Shown here piece after piece: positions 33,204-42,043 of a stretch of 64,000 nucleotides of DNA. Every line of letters begins with the position of its first letter. Positions within the stretch are counted from its first letter, which is position 1. Both the position numbers and the translations under genes were made by a program. This stretch comes from Lentisalinibacter sp964427415 (GTDB lineage: Bacteria > Pseudomonadota > Gammaproteobacteria > Steroidobacterales > Woeseiaceae), in contig CAYRUH010000016.1 in NCBI GenBank assembly GCA_964427415.1, forward strand, positions 7,783-71,782. The letters are read 5' to 3'. Below the pieces are notes generated by a model that was not told where the DNA came from, did no database searches, and saw nothing but the letters and a program-made list of their open reading frames with translations.

Positions 33204-34154
33204 TCAGTCCGGTACGGCCGCCGCCAGCTCGCGCCGGGTTTGCTCCAGCAGGGGGCGCAGCGGGTGCCCGGCCGGGGCGGCGGCCAGCGCCCGCTGGATG
33301 AAAGGCAGCGCCTCGGCCGGCCTGCCCGCCTGGCCGAGAGCCTCTGCAAGATTGTTCAGGGCGACCAGGTCATCGGGATCTGCATCGAGCAGGGCACGGT
33401 AGTGGGACGCCGCGGAGCCAGACTCGCCCCTTGCCAGCGCGACATTGGCCAGACCGAGCCGGGCCATACGATTGGCGGGCCAGCGCCCGAGCACTGCCCG
33501 GTAACCGGCGCCGGCCAGCTCGAGTCCGCCGGTCGCCTCCACGGCGGCCAGCGCCCGCAGATAACCGCCCGCATCGTCGGTGGCGGGCAACTCGCCGAAG
33601 CCCAGCATGACCAGTCCCCAGTTCCCGCTGCGCGACCAGGTGCGCAGGAAAACGCTGCGGTCGGTCACGCGGCGCCGCTCCGTGCCCGAGCGCAGCACGT
33701 AGGCATCGAGTTCCGGCTGCATGCCGACGACGACGGCATAGTGCCAGCGCGGGAAGGCGCTGACGCCGAGGTTCTGCAGCACCAGCACCGGCCGTCCCGC
33801 TCCGAGTTCAGCGGCCAGGGCCTGCTGGGATGGAGGCAGCCGGTAGGGCACGCGGCCACGGCGACGGGCGGCCGCGATCAGTTCAGCCTGCAGGGAGCCC
33901 TGCCTGCCGGGCAGATAGACCTCGTCCACCAGCGTGTCCGGCGCCACTTCGACGCCGGAGGCGGACAGTACGGTGGCCAGTGCCGCGGGTCCGCAATGGT
34001 AGCGCTCCTGGGCGAAGAACGGCGTTGCATCCAGTTCCACCCCTGCCGGCGCCACCTCCGCGACAGGCACGCCAACGGCGGCGCAGCCTGCCAGAACGAG
34101 GGCTGCCGGCAGGAGCGCCAGGCAGCGCAGCCGCCCGTCCCCGGCCCGGCCCAT
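33204..34154 (-). CDS. PA2778-family cysteine peptidase (C39-like) with TPR, lipoprotein
   Basis: 316 residues. Lipobox LVLAGC, then a C39-like peptidase domain: FFAQERYHCGPAALATVLSA holds the catalytic Cys, and PRWHYAVVVG the His. The last third has TPR-like repeats (RLGLANVALARGESGSAASH, ALNNLAEALGQAGRPAEALP). It pairs with a PA2779-family gene just upstream, as in Pseudomonas and relatives. The pair's function is not established; the peptidase would act in the periplasm. Confidence 0.87.
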   Translation of the reverse strand: MGRAGDGRLRCLALLPAALVLAGCAAVGVPVAEVAPAGVELDATPFFAQERYHCGPAALATVLSASGVEVAPDTLVDEVYLPGRQGSLQAELIAAARRRGRVPYRLPPSQQALAAELGAGRPVLVLQNLGVSAFPRWHYAVVVGMQPELDAYVLRSGTERRRVTDRSVFLRTWSRSGNWGLVMLGFGELPATDDAGGYLRALAAVEATGGLELAGAGYRAVLGRWPANRMARLGLANVALARGESGSAASHYRALLDADPDDLVALNNLAEALGQAGRPAEALPFIQRALAAAPAGHPLRPLLEQTRRELAAAVPD

Positions 34155-34162
34155 GGGCGGTC

Positions 34163-34546
34163 TCAGATGCGGCTGAAGACGTCAGTGACGCCTACAAGCT
34201 CCAGAATCAGCAGCACCACGAAGACGATGCCGATGACGGCCAGCAGATCGCCGCCGGCCGCCGCGTCGGCGATACGGCCCTCCAGTGCCGTCAGCTCCGC
34301 ATCCGACAGGCCGGCGGCCCGTTCCGCAGCCAGCGCCGGGTCGACGCCGAAACGCTCCAGCTCTGCCGCCACGTCCTGACGCGCCAGGAACGAGGCCACG
34401 CGATCGAGGCGCTCCATCCGTTCCGCGACTACGACTGCCTGTTCAGTCGAGATCACCCCCGCCGAGGCGCTGACGGCAAAACCGGACGAAAGCAATGCGG
34501 CGGCGACGACGCCGGTGACCAGACGACAGAACACGGAACTCAGCAT
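34163..34546 (-). CDS. PA2779-family protein
   Basis: 127 residues. An N-terminal signal (VVAAALLSSGFAVSASAG) is followed by VISTEQAVVVAERMERLDRV, a helical central region (LARQDVAAELERFGVDPALA) and a C-terminal membrane helix (LLAVIGIVFVVLLILELVGVTD). This matches the PA2779 family, which always neighbours PA2778-type peptidases. ATG 34546 has an AGAGGA ribosome site. Eight bases separate it from the peptidase gene. Function unknown; perhaps the peptidase's substrate or partner. Confidence 0.85.
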   Translation of the reverse strand: MLSSVFCRLVTGVVAAALLSSGFAVSASAGVISTEQAVVVAERMERLDRVASFLARQDVAAELERFGVDPALAAERAAGLSDAELTALEGRIADAAAGGDLLAVIGIVFVVLLILELVGVTDVFSRI

Positions 34547-34624
34547 ATTTCCTCTCCGTTCGGGGCAAGGCAACATGTCACCCCTGGTTGCAGAAAGCCC
34601 AAGGATAACATCGCAGCGGGCCAC

Positions 34625-34798
34625 TCACTCCCGCTCTTCGTCCTCGTCGTCGTCCCAGGTGCGCAGCTTGTCCTTGTCCGCGGCACGCCACTGAGCTTCG
34701 CTGCGCCGCATCATCTGGCGTGCGTACATCACCAGGCAGAACGCGCCGGCGCCCAGGACGACCAGTACGAGCATCAGTTCGGTACTCATGGGCATCAT
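34625..34798 (-). CDS. Small membrane protein with acidic tail
   Basis: 57 residues if the first of three clustered methionines is used (MMPMSTELMLVLVVLG). One hydrophobic segment (LMLVLVVLGAGAFCLVMYA) is followed by a basic stretch (RQMMRRSEAQWRAADKDK) and a very acidic end (WDDDEDEERE). No family recognised. It is upstream of the PA2779/PA2778 pair on the same strand and may belong with it. Confidence 0.6.
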   Translation of the reverse strand: MMPMSTELMLVLVVLGAGAFCLVMYARQMMRRSEAQWRAADKDKLRTWDDDEDEERE

Positions 34799-34905
34799 GC
34801 TAACACCGGAGACCCGTCGCACGCGCCGTGTGGCCTGTGCCGGCCGGTGCAGGCGAGGCGGGATCGGCGACGGAGAAGACCAACGGCCGGGAAAGGCTGA
34901 GGGCC

Positions 34906-35946
34906 TCAGGCAACGCCGAACTCGATCATGCTGTCAGCCATGTCGCTGACCATGGTTTCCAGCGAGCGCGGTTGCCATCCGAGTACCCGCTGCGCGCGTT
35001 CGTTCGAGAGATCCATGCGCAGACCGATCTCCGGGACGACCAGCCGGGTCGTCTTGTCGAACAGTGCGGCCAGGCGCAGGACGAAACCCGGCAACCGGCG
35101 GGTCGGGATGCGATACCCCCGCTCGCGCAGGTGCTCGTCCAGTATGTCCGCGATCTCGCCAAACCAGGCGTGGTCGATGGCCAGGATGAAGCGCTGGCCG
35201 GCAGCCTCGGGCACATCCATGGCGCGCAGGTGCGCATCCGCGACGTCGCGAACATCCACGGTCGCGAAACCGATCGGCGGGCAGCCGGGCAGATCACGGC
35301 GCATGAGCTTGCGCACGGCCTCGCCGCTGGTACCGTAGTCCTCGTCGAGGATCGGGCCCAGGACCAGGCCGGGGTTCAGCGCAACGAGCTCGAGCACGTT
35401 GTCGTCCGGCAGCGACTCCATGAACTCCCAGGCAGCGCGCTCGGCCAGCGTCTTCGACTTCTCGTAGGCACCGGCGGTCTTCTCCGGGATACTCCAGCTG
35501 GATTCGTCGTAGACCTTGCTGCCGTCGCGCTCGTGGCCGTACAGCACGGCGGCCACCGACGAGGTCATCACCACGCGCCGGACGCCCAGATCGGACGAGA
35601 AGCGCAGCACCCGCAGCACGCCCTCGCGAGCAGGCACGATGAGATCCTCCTCGTGCTTCGGCGGCGTACGCGGCAGCGGCGAGGCCACGTGCAGGACCGC
35701 ATCGCAGCCGTTGATGGCCTCGCGCCAGCCCTCGTCGTCCATCAGATTCGCCGTGAAGAACGTGAGCCGGTCATCCGCGTCGACATGCTTCGCCAAAGTG
35801 GCCCGCAGCGCCGTCTCCCGCGACGGTGAGCGAAGCGTGCCCCGGACGCGGAAACCCCGTTGCAGCAACTGCAGGATGCAGCGCATCGCGATGAAACCGG
35901 ACGCCCCGGTCACCAGTATGGTCCTGTCGCTGTTCTCGGCGTTCAT
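34906..35946 (-). CDS. NAD(P)-dependent extended SDR reductase (dihydroflavonol-4-reductase-like)
   Basis: 346 residues. Rossmann motif VTGASGFIAMRCILQLLQRG, VASPLPRTPPKHEEDLIVPA, catalytic YEKSK (YxxxK) and ALNPGLVLGPILDEDYGTS mark the cinnamoyl-CoA/dihydroflavonol reductase group of extended SDRs. These reduce aldehydes or ketones with NADPH in the cytoplasm. Substrate unknown. The start ATG (MNAENSDRTILVTGAS) fits the family. Confidence 0.9.
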   Translation of the reverse strand: MNAENSDRTILVTGASGFIAMRCILQLLQRGFRVRGTLRSPSRETALRATLAKHVDADDRLTFFTANLMDDEGWREAINGCDAVLHVASPLPRTPPKHEEDLIVPAREGVLRVLRFSSDLGVRRVVMTSSVAAVLYGHERDGSKVYDESSWSIPEKTAGAYEKSKTLAERAAWEFMESLPDDNVLELVALNPGLVLGPILDEDYGTSGEAVRKLMRRDLPGCPPIGFATVDVRDVADAHLRAMDVPEAAGQRFILAIDHAWFGEIADILDEHLRERGYRIPTRRLPGFVLRLAALFDKTTRLVVPEIGLRMDLSNERAQRVLGWQPRSLETMVSDMADSMIEFGVA

Positions 35947-35974
35947 GGCTCTCTCCCCGTGTTCGGCGGCCGGA

Positions 35975-36421
35975 CTATGGTCCTACCTTGATCTCGTCTA
36001 TCAGCGTCCTGCGCACGCAGACCCCCTCCTCCAGCCAGTGCCAGGTGCGCGAACGACGGTCGTCGTACTCGTTGATCACGATCATCTCGAACAGCTCCAT
36101 GCCCGGGTTCTCGTGGCGGGTCCAGGTGAGCAGCACGATGTTCGGCGCCCCTTCCCAGGCGACGCCGGTGAGGATGTCGTTGTCGAAGTGAACCCTGCCG
36201 TCCCGGTAAGTGCCCGGCAGCTCCGCGTATTTGGACCGCCCGTCCGGCCAGACCCAGCGGTTCTTCTGAACGTAGTCCCAGGGGCCGTTCTTCGGGAATC
36301 GCACCTCGACGGTGGAGTGATGACGTTCGACGATCCTGCCCCGCGCGTCCAGGTGACGGTATTCCCCGTCCCAGAAGCCCTGGTGCCGCAGAAAGCCGGG
36401 CAGATTCTTGGCGATCGTCAT
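35975..36421 (-). CDS. Hypothetical beta-rich protein, possibly lipocalin/DUF3598-like
   Basis: 148 residues, cytoplasmic, no signal peptide. The sequence is strand rich with many Trp and Tyr (LRHQGFWDGEYRHLDARG, NGPWDYVQKNRWVWPDGRS, NIVLLTWTRHENPGMEL) and resembles the calycin-type barrel of DUF3598-like proteins, though I cannot be sure. ATG 36421 has AGAGG eight bases upstream. It lies just upstream of the SDR reductase on the same strand, 28 bases apart, so the two may be co-expressed. Confidence 0.65.
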   Translation of the reverse strand: MTIAKNLPGFLRHQGFWDGEYRHLDARGRIVERHHSTVEVRFPKNGPWDYVQKNRWVWPDGRSKYAELPGTYRDGRVHFDNDILTGVAWEGAPNIVLLTWTRHENPGMELFEMIVINEYDDRRSRTWHWLEEGVCVRRTLIDEIKVGP

Positions 36422-36551
36422 GTCGGTGCCTCTCGGGATGCGGATACGGCTACCATACTGCACTCGCACGCTCGCGGGCAGACCCTGAAGGCGCGGCAAC
36501 GGGGGCGCGCGGCGGTTTGACCGCCTGCGGGCTGCCGGGCATGCTCCTGCG

Positions 36552-37343
36552 ATGCCGCCGCCTCCCCTGATCGAGATCCGCGACGCCGTCGTCTGGCGGG
36601 GCGACACACGGGTCTTCGACGGCCTGGATCTCGTCATCGAGTGCGGGCAGCACACGGCAATCCTCGGACCGAACGGCGCCGGCAAGACCACGCTCCTGAA
36701 ACTCGTCAGCCGCGAGCTTTACCCGGAGGCGCGGGCCCGGCCCGCGGTACGCGTGCTGGGCGAGGGCCTGCCGGTGGTGAGCGACCTGCGCAAGCGGCTG
36801 GGACTCGTCTCCCACGATCTGCAGCACGAGTACATGGACCGCGTTCCACTCGCGACCGCTGTCCTGTCCGGCTTCGCCGCCAGCCAGGCACTCGCGGGCG
36901 TCCCTTTCGAGCCGGGTCCGGAGCACCTCGCGCGCGCCCGGGAGGCGATTGCCGAACTGGGCCTCGCCGGACTGGAGGATCGGCCTTTCCGCTCGCTCTC
37001 CACGGGCCAGCAGCGGCGCTGCCTGCTGGCCCGCGCGCTGGTTCATCGCCCGCAGGCGCTGATCCTGGACGAGCCGATTGCCGGCCTCGATCCCGAGGCG
37101 GCATTTTCCTTCCTTGCCCGTATCCGCGCACTCATCCGCGCAGGTACGACCATCGTGCTGGTCACCCATCACGTGAACGAGATCCCGCCGGAGATCGACC
37201 GGGTGATTCTGCTGCAGGCCGGACGCGTGGTGGCGGAGGGACCGAAACGCGAACTGCTCACCGGAGACCGGCTCAGCGAGCTATACGGCACGGCCGTCCG
37301 TGTCGTCGAATCAGAGGGCTTCTTCGTCGCGCTTCCCGGCTAG
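36552..37343 (+). CDS. ABC transporter-type ATPase (orphan)
   Basis: 263 residues with a complete ABC ATPase: Walker A GPNGAGKTT, Q-loop SHDLQHEYM, signature STGQQRR, Walker B ALILDEP and H-loop VTHHVNEIP. The pattern resembles single-domain ATPases of the YlmA/ModF type. No permease or binding-protein gene is adjacent. Its 3' end overlaps the end of the opposing cytochrome gene by 33 bases. Transported substrate, if any, is unknown. Confidence 0.87.
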   Translation: MPPPPLIEIRDAVVWRGDTRVFDGLDLVIECGQHTAILGPNGAGKTTLLKLVSRELYPEARARPAVRVLGEGLPVVSDLRKRLGLVSHDLQHEYMDRVPLATAVLSGFAASQALAGVPFEPGPEHLARAREAIAELGLAGLEDRPFRSLSTGQQRRCLLARALVHRPQALILDEPIAGLDPEAAFSFLARIRALIRAGTTIVLVTHHVNEIPPEIDRVILLQAGRVVAEGPKRELLTGDRLSELYGTAVRVVESEGFFVALPG

Positions 37344-38513
37344 GACCGTATTGCACTCGCCGTGCATGCCGGCAATCCACTCGCGGATCAGGGCCACGCC
37401 CTCCTCGTGTACGAGGGCACGGCCGAGTTCTGGCATGGCGGCAGCCGGATCGCCGGTCTCCATGCGGTAAACGAGTATCGATGCATCCGGATCGCCGGGC
37501 ACGATGGAGTAGCGCCGGTTGCCGGAGCCGCGTCCGGCCGCGACTGGCGGCTTGCAGCGGCCGAGCCGTCGGGCGTCGGCAGTGTCGATATCGAGAAACA
37601 GGCCGGAGGTGTCCGCGGCGCCGCGGGGGTTGTGGCAGTGGCCGCAGTTGACGTCCAGGTAGGCCCTCGCCCGGTCCGCGACGTCGCCGCCGTCAGAACC
37701 GTCCCAGCGTGCGAGGCGGGGCGCCTGCGCGGCGGGCGGCGCACCGGTGAGGTAGCCGGCCTGCGTCCAGACGGCGAGCTGATCGCCGCCGGGGGCCGCC
37801 GCGCCGTCCGCGCCGACCGCGTTCAGGTGCCGGGTCTTCGGCCCGAGCGGCCGGAGCTCCTTGTTGGTGTGGTCGGGGCGATGACAGCCGCCGCACTGGT
37901 TGGCATCGGGCACGACGTAGGTGTACGGCCGTTCGCGCCCGTCGGCGGCAACGAGACGCAGCGCCAGCATGTCGCCCACCGGCCGCAGCGTCGCCTCGGT
38001 CTGCGCCTCGTTCCAGACGTAGGGGTAGGCCTCCCAGCCATCGGCCTGTTTCACCAGCAGCCGGGTCTCCATCAGGCGCACCCCGTCCAGCGGCAGCGCG
38101 GAACCGTCGAACAGGGGCTCATGCGTCTCGGCATAGACCGCGCCCGGCCTCGCAACCGGATAGTAGAAGGTCTTGGTGAGTACGGTGCCGACGGGGAAGT
38201 CCCAGTCGCCGGAATCCCGGTAGCGGGCCGCGCGCCCTGCCGGCATCCACACCGTGCGCAGCTTCTGCGCGTAATCGGAGAACAACGGCGTGTTCAGCGT
38301 GTAGGGCAGCACCCGCTCGTTCGGCACCAGCCGGCCGCCACCGGTCAGCACCAGCCCCCATTCACTCAGACGCTCGGGCGGCGCCTCGTGGAAGGCGGGC
38401 GTCGGACGCCCGCCGCAGCCGACGGCCAGCGCCAGCACGGCCATTGCCGTTGCCGTTGCCGTTGCCCGCGCCATCGCGGCAACCGCCACGCCGAGTGTGC
38501 GGCCCGGGTTCAT
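37311..38513 (-). CDS. SO2930/HNE_0200-type diheme c-type cytochrome, lipoprotein
   Basis: 400 residues. A lipoprotein signal ends at ALAVGC. Two heme c motifs are visible: QCGGCH and NCGHCH. The rest matches the conserved family (RVLPYTLNTPLFSDYAQKLR, FPVGTVLTKTFYYPV, KTRHLNAVG, PDASILVYRMET). The family is known to occur in two-gene pairs with parallel beta-helix proteins, as here: the ATG overlaps the upstream stop (ATGA). Expected location is the periplasmic face of a membrane. Its electron partner and the pair's function are unknown. Confidence 0.9.
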   Translation of the reverse strand: MNPGRTLGVAVAAMARATATATAMAVLALAVGCGGRPTPAFHEAPPERLSEWGLVLTGGGRLVPNERVLPYTLNTPLFSDYAQKLRTVWMPAGRAARYRDSGDWDFPVGTVLTKTFYYPVARPGAVYAETHEPLFDGSALPLDGVRLMETRLLVKQADGWEAYPYVWNEAQTEATLRPVGDMLALRLVAADGRERPYTYVVPDANQCGGCHRPDHTNKELRPLGPKTRHLNAVGADGAAAPGGDQLAVWTQAGYLTGAPPAAQAPRLARWDGSDGGDVADRARAYLDVNCGHCHNPRGAADTSGLFLDIDTADARRLGRCKPPVAAGRGSGNRRYSIVPGDPDASILVYRMETGDPAAAMPELGRALVHEEGVALIREWIAGMHGECNTVLAGKRDEEAL

Positions 38514-39775
38514 GCCCCGCCAGCGGCCAGCGCGAGCTCCACAGCCGGCAGCTTGTCGTGGCTGCAGCGGTGGCCGGTCATTTCCGTGGTCACGTTCTGG
38601 CTGCTGTTACCCATGTCGGCATTCAGCACCACCGCCGGCTCGTTCTCCACGCAAAGCGCGTAAGGCGGCTGCAGCGTGCCGGACTCGTCGGTCTTCTCCG
38701 GGTTGGCGTAGCCGTCCCAGAGGATATCCGGCAGCGAGCCACCGAGCCCGAACATGGCCACCTTCAGCGTCTTCAGCGCGAGGGTATCGGGCGAGTCGCC
38801 GCCGCCGGAGAAGCGGTTGCCATAAATGTAGATGGTCTCCGGGTACGGATCGTAATCGTCGGCGACCTCCATGATGCCTTCGAAGCCGGACGAGAAATAA
38901 CTGGAAACGATGACGTTGGCGGTCTCGTTGTCCGCGATGTCGTTGTCGAAGATTTCCACCCGGTCGTTGGCGTTGATCAGCACGCCGGTGCCGGCCGGAA
39001 CCCCGGACACCGCGGTGCCCTCGGCGGCGAAGTTGCCGGTATTGTTCGCAATTACCCGGTTGCGATAGACCCGCGTCGAATGGCCGGGCTGGGGCAAGTC
39101 CGGCATGTTGAAGACGAGGATGCCGCCGGTGTTGTTGGTGGCCAGATTGCCGTAGACGTCGGCGCCGATGGTGTTCTCGATCTCGATGCCCGCCACGTTG
39201 AACTCGGCGCGGTTGTTACGCACTACCACGTTGCGGGACTGGCCGACGTAGATACCCGCGTCCGATGCACCGATTGCCACGCAGTCCTCGAGCAGCAGGT
39301 TCTCCACCTGGACGGGATACAGACCGTACGCACCGTTGTCCGTGTCCGGCCCGCCCGTCCATTCGGCACGCACGCGCCGGATGACGATATTGCGGCCCTC
39401 GTTGACCTTCAACGCATCACCCGTCGTGTCCTCGATTCCCACGTCTTCCATGCGGAAGTCGCTGGCGTTCACCAGCAGCCCCTCCGCGCCCTGGATCTGA
39501 CCGGCGAAGGAGAGCACCGAGTGGTCCATGCCGGCGCCGCGGATAGTGACGCCGTCGGTGTTCAGCGTGAGGCTGCGGGTGATGCGATGGACGCCGGCCG
39601 GGATCTCGATGACGTCGCCGGGCCGGGCGTCGATGAGCTGCTGCAGCAGTTGATCCTGATACGCCGTATCCGGCGGCTCCCCGCGTTCCCCGGGAACGCC
39701 GCCGTCGGGCGGCTGGCCGCAGCCCGCCGCGACCGCGGCGACACCGATGACAATCCACAGATGACGTGTACGCAT
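38510..39775 (-). CDS. Parallel beta-helix repeat lipoprotein (TIGR03805-type)
   Basis: 421 residues. Lipobox VAAGC. The body has right-handed beta-helix repeats: LLVNASDFRMEDVGIEDTTG, IVIRRVRAEWTGG, LLEDCVAIGASDAGIYVGQS, VVRNNRAEFNVAGIEIENT, VYGNLATNNTGGILVFN. Such folds resemble polysaccharide-binding or -cleaving proteins, but this family has no known activity. First gene of the two-gene unit with the diheme cytochrome. Secretion outside the inner membrane is expected. Confidence 0.9.
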   Translation of the reverse strand: MRTRHLWIVIGVAAVAAGCGQPPDGGVPGERGEPPDTAYQDQLLQQLIDARPGDVIEIPAGVHRITRSLTLNTDGVTIRGAGMDHSVLSFAGQIQGAEGLLVNASDFRMEDVGIEDTTGDALKVNEGRNIVIRRVRAEWTGGPDTDNGAYGLYPVQVENLLLEDCVAIGASDAGIYVGQSRNVVVRNNRAEFNVAGIEIENTIGADVYGNLATNNTGGILVFNMPDLPQPGHSTRVYRNRVIANNTGNFAAEGTAVSGVPAGTGVLINANDRVEIFDNDIADNETANVIVSSYFSSGFEGIMEVADDYDPYPETIYIYGNRFSGGGDSPDTLALKTLKVAMFGLGGSLPDILWDGYANPEKTDESGTLQPPYALCVENEPAVVLNADMGNSSQNVTTEMTGHRCSHDKLPAVELALAAGGA

Positions 39776-40019
39776 GCTCCCCCTCCCGATCCGCCGCCGA
39801 CGCTGTGCGGACCGGGTTATTGTAGCGAACCCGGATGGCTCCTAACCGCAAATGCGCCGCAGACGGGCCGCCGGACAGGCTATCCGGCGGATCGGCCGGA
39901 TTGTGACCTGCAACCGGGCAATCCTTGCGCATTTCCGGTGCAATCCGCCGTGCAGCGGCGTGGGGCGTCGCCTCCGGCCACGGCGAGGGCGCTGCCGCAT
40001 CCGCTGTGCTTTACATAAT

Positions 40020-41252
40020 ATGGCCCACGGCGCCGTGGAGATCCAGGTGACGGACTACTCGCCGGTACTCGACAACCCCTACGCCCGGCAGCTGGCGTCC
40101 GGGTTCCGCTGGCTGCGCTTCGGGCGCCGGCTCGAGGAGGAGTACCAGCGACACCACCTGTCGATGACGCTCCTCCAGACCCGTGCCGGCCTGGGACTGG
40201 GGCTGGTCCTGCTGTTCGCGCTGATGACCGTGGACCACTATTTCATGCCGGCGGAGTATGCCCGAATCTCCAACCCGATCCGGCTCTTCGTGATCATCCC
40301 CGCAGTACTCGGGGTCCTGGTGCTGTCCTACTGGCAGCCGGCCCAGCGCATCATCAAGTTGCTCACCATGATCGCGGCCATCGTCGCCGGTCTGGCCTCG
40401 CTCTCCATCGGCGTGCTGGCGGCCGACCTCGGAACGCCCTATTACTTCTCGGGCTTCATGACCATCACGGTCTATATCTATTTCTTCCTCGGTCTGGGCT
40501 TTTACTACGCCACGGCCACGGCGCTAACGCTGCTGTTCACCTTCGTCGGCCTCAGTCTGGCGCTGCAGGGCGTCACGGTGGACCTGATGTACAACGGCCT
40601 GTACATCCTCTTCACCAACTTCATCGGTATCTTCGGCGCCTATTCGCTGGAGCGCGGTCAGCGCCGGAGCTTCCTGGAGGCCAATCTGATGGAGCGCGTC
40701 GCCGGGCAGGACAAGCTCACCGGCCTCAGCAACCGGCGCGCCTTCGACGAGCATTTCCGCTCCGCCTGGCAGAAGGCATCGGCCGACGAGGCGCCGCTGG
40801 GCCTGTTGCTGATCGACGTCGATTACTTCAAGGAATACAACGACCAGCACGGCCACCAGGCCGGCGACAGGGCACTCATCACGGTGGCCAAAATGGTGCG
40901 CGCCGCCGTCCGCCGGCCCGCCGACATGGCAGCCCGCTACGGCGGCGAGGAATTCGTGGTGCTGCTCACGGGCACCACCGAGCAGTACGCCGCGAAACTC
41001 GCCGAGCACATCCGGGTCAGCATCCTGCAGCTCGGCATCCCGCACCGTGTGGATGGCCGGCCGACCAGACTGAGCGTCAGCGTGGGCGTTGCCACGACCC
41101 AGCCCGCCGCCGACCGCCGCAGCTCGGAGGGACTCATCCAGATGGCGGACGAGGCGCTCTACGCCGCCAAGGCGGGCGGGCGCAACCAGGTGCAGATCGC
41201 GGTACCGGACCCCGATATGCAGACCGGTACCTTTCGTATGGGTGCTGCCTGA
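40020..41252 (+). CDS. Membrane-bound diguanylate cyclase (GGDEF)
   Basis: 410 residues from ATG 40020. An N-terminal region with about six membrane helices (ALMTVDHYFMPAEY, LFVIIPAVLGVLVLSYW, LLTMIAAIVAGLASLSIGVL, ITVYIYFFLGLGFYYATA) leads to DKLTGLSNRRAFDEHF, LLIDVDYFKEYNDQHGHQAGD and an intact YGGEEF signature. An RxxD inhibitory-site motif (RPAD) lies five residues before it, so feedback inhibition by c-di-GMP is expected. The signal sensed is unknown. The 244 bases before it show no other gene. Confidence 0.9.
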   Translation: MAHGAVEIQVTDYSPVLDNPYARQLASGFRWLRFGRRLEEEYQRHHLSMTLLQTRAGLGLGLVLLFALMTVDHYFMPAEYARISNPIRLFVIIPAVLGVLVLSYWQPAQRIIKLLTMIAAIVAGLASLSIGVLAADLGTPYYFSGFMTITVYIYFFLGLGFYYATATALTLLFTFVGLSLALQGVTVDLMYNGLYILFTNFIGIFGAYSLERGQRRSFLEANLMERVAGQDKLTGLSNRRAFDEHFRSAWQKASADEAPLGLLLIDVDYFKEYNDQHGHQAGDRALITVAKMVRAAVRRPADMAARYGGEEFVVLLTGTTEQYAAKLAEHIRVSILQLGIPHRVDGRPTRLSVSVGVATTQPAADRRSSEGLIQMADEALYAAKAGGRNQVQIAVPDPDMQTGTFRMGAA

Positions 41253-41295
41253 CGGACCGACAGATAGCCCGTCAGATTAGCGAGGACCCGACCGA

Positions 41296-41967
41296 TCAGC
41301 CGGCGGCGTCCTCCGGCGGCAGGTGGCCGGTCTTTACCCAGAAGACGGCGTCGGTCTCCGACTTTACGGCGTGGCCGCTGCCGGGCGGCAGGCGCCGCCA
41401 GTCGCCCGCCATGTACTCCCGCTCACCGTCCGAGAGCACACCCTCGATCAGGAATACCTCCTCGCCGCCGGGGTGCTGGTGCTCCGGCACCCGGGAGCCG
41501 GCCGCCATGCGGTAGAGCGCCACGCGCTCGCTACCATGGGCGTGCAGGGGCAGGCGCTCCACGCCCTCGACGCCGGTCGCTTCCCAGGCGCCACCGTGCG
41601 TGTCGACCACCACCCGCGCCGTGTCGTCGCCGGCGAACTGGCGCAGCTTCACCAGCAGGTCGCAACCCTCGGGGCTCGCGGGCCTGTGGGAGGAGCCCGG
41701 TGGATTGCGCACGTAGGTGCCGGCCGGATATTCGCCGTGCTCGTCAATGAACGTGCCCTCCAGCACCAGGAACTCCTCGCCCTGGCTGTGGGTGTGCTCG
41801 GGAAAGCGGCTCTGCGGCGCGTAGCGCACCAGGCTGGTGGCCCGTGCCACCTCGTCGCCGACGCGGTCCAGCATCCGCCGCTCGACGCCGGCGGTCGGCG
41901 ACGACACCCAGTCCATCTCGCTGGTCCGCTCGAACGCGGGCGCCGCGAAATCCGCGTTGACTCGCAT
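41296..41967 (-). CDS. Bicupin (ChrR-like cupin) protein
   Basis: 223 residues with two cupin barrels. First: FPEHTHSQGEEFLVLEGTF, TYVRNPPGSSHRP; second: VPEHQHPGGEEVFLIEGVL, DWRRLPPGSGHA. Each has the HxH...E...H metal ligands, so two metal sites are likely. ChrR-like anti-sigma cupins and metal-dependent oxygenases share this layout. No sigma factor gene is adjacent. ATG 41967 has CGGAG seven bases upstream, just after the terminator hairpin of the TonB receptor gene. Confidence 0.85.
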   Translation of the reverse strand: MRVNADFAAPAFERTSEMDWVSSPTAGVERRMLDRVGDEVARATSLVRYAPQSRFPEHTHSQGEEFLVLEGTFIDEHGEYPAGTYVRNPPGSSHRPASPEGCDLLVKLRQFAGDDTARVVVDTHGGAWEATGVEGVERLPLHAHGSERVALYRMAAGSRVPEHQHPGGEEVFLIEGVLSDGEREYMAGDWRRLPPGSGHAVKSETDAVFWVKTGHLPPEDAAG

Positions 41968-41982
41968 GGGCAGTCTCCGAAA

Positions 41983-42017
41983 ACGGAAAGGGCCCCTGAT
42001 CCTGCGACCAGGGGCCC
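41983..42017 (-). terminator. Terminator after the TonB receptor gene
   Basis: On the minus strand GGGCCCCTG (42017-42009) pairs with CAGGGGCCC (41998-41990), ten-base loop, followed by a T-rich stretch (TTTCCGTTTT). It lies between the receptor stop (42044) and the ribosome site of the bicupin gene, so it could end or attenuate transcription between them. Confidence 0.7.
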
Positions 42018-42043
42018 CGTCTGGCAAGTGGCCGGCGACTCCG

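Noticed and set aside
36552..37343. ABC ATPase and neighbouring genes as a complete transporter
   Set aside because: No permease or binding-protein gene is on either side; the neighbours are a beta-rich hypothetical and a cytochrome gene.
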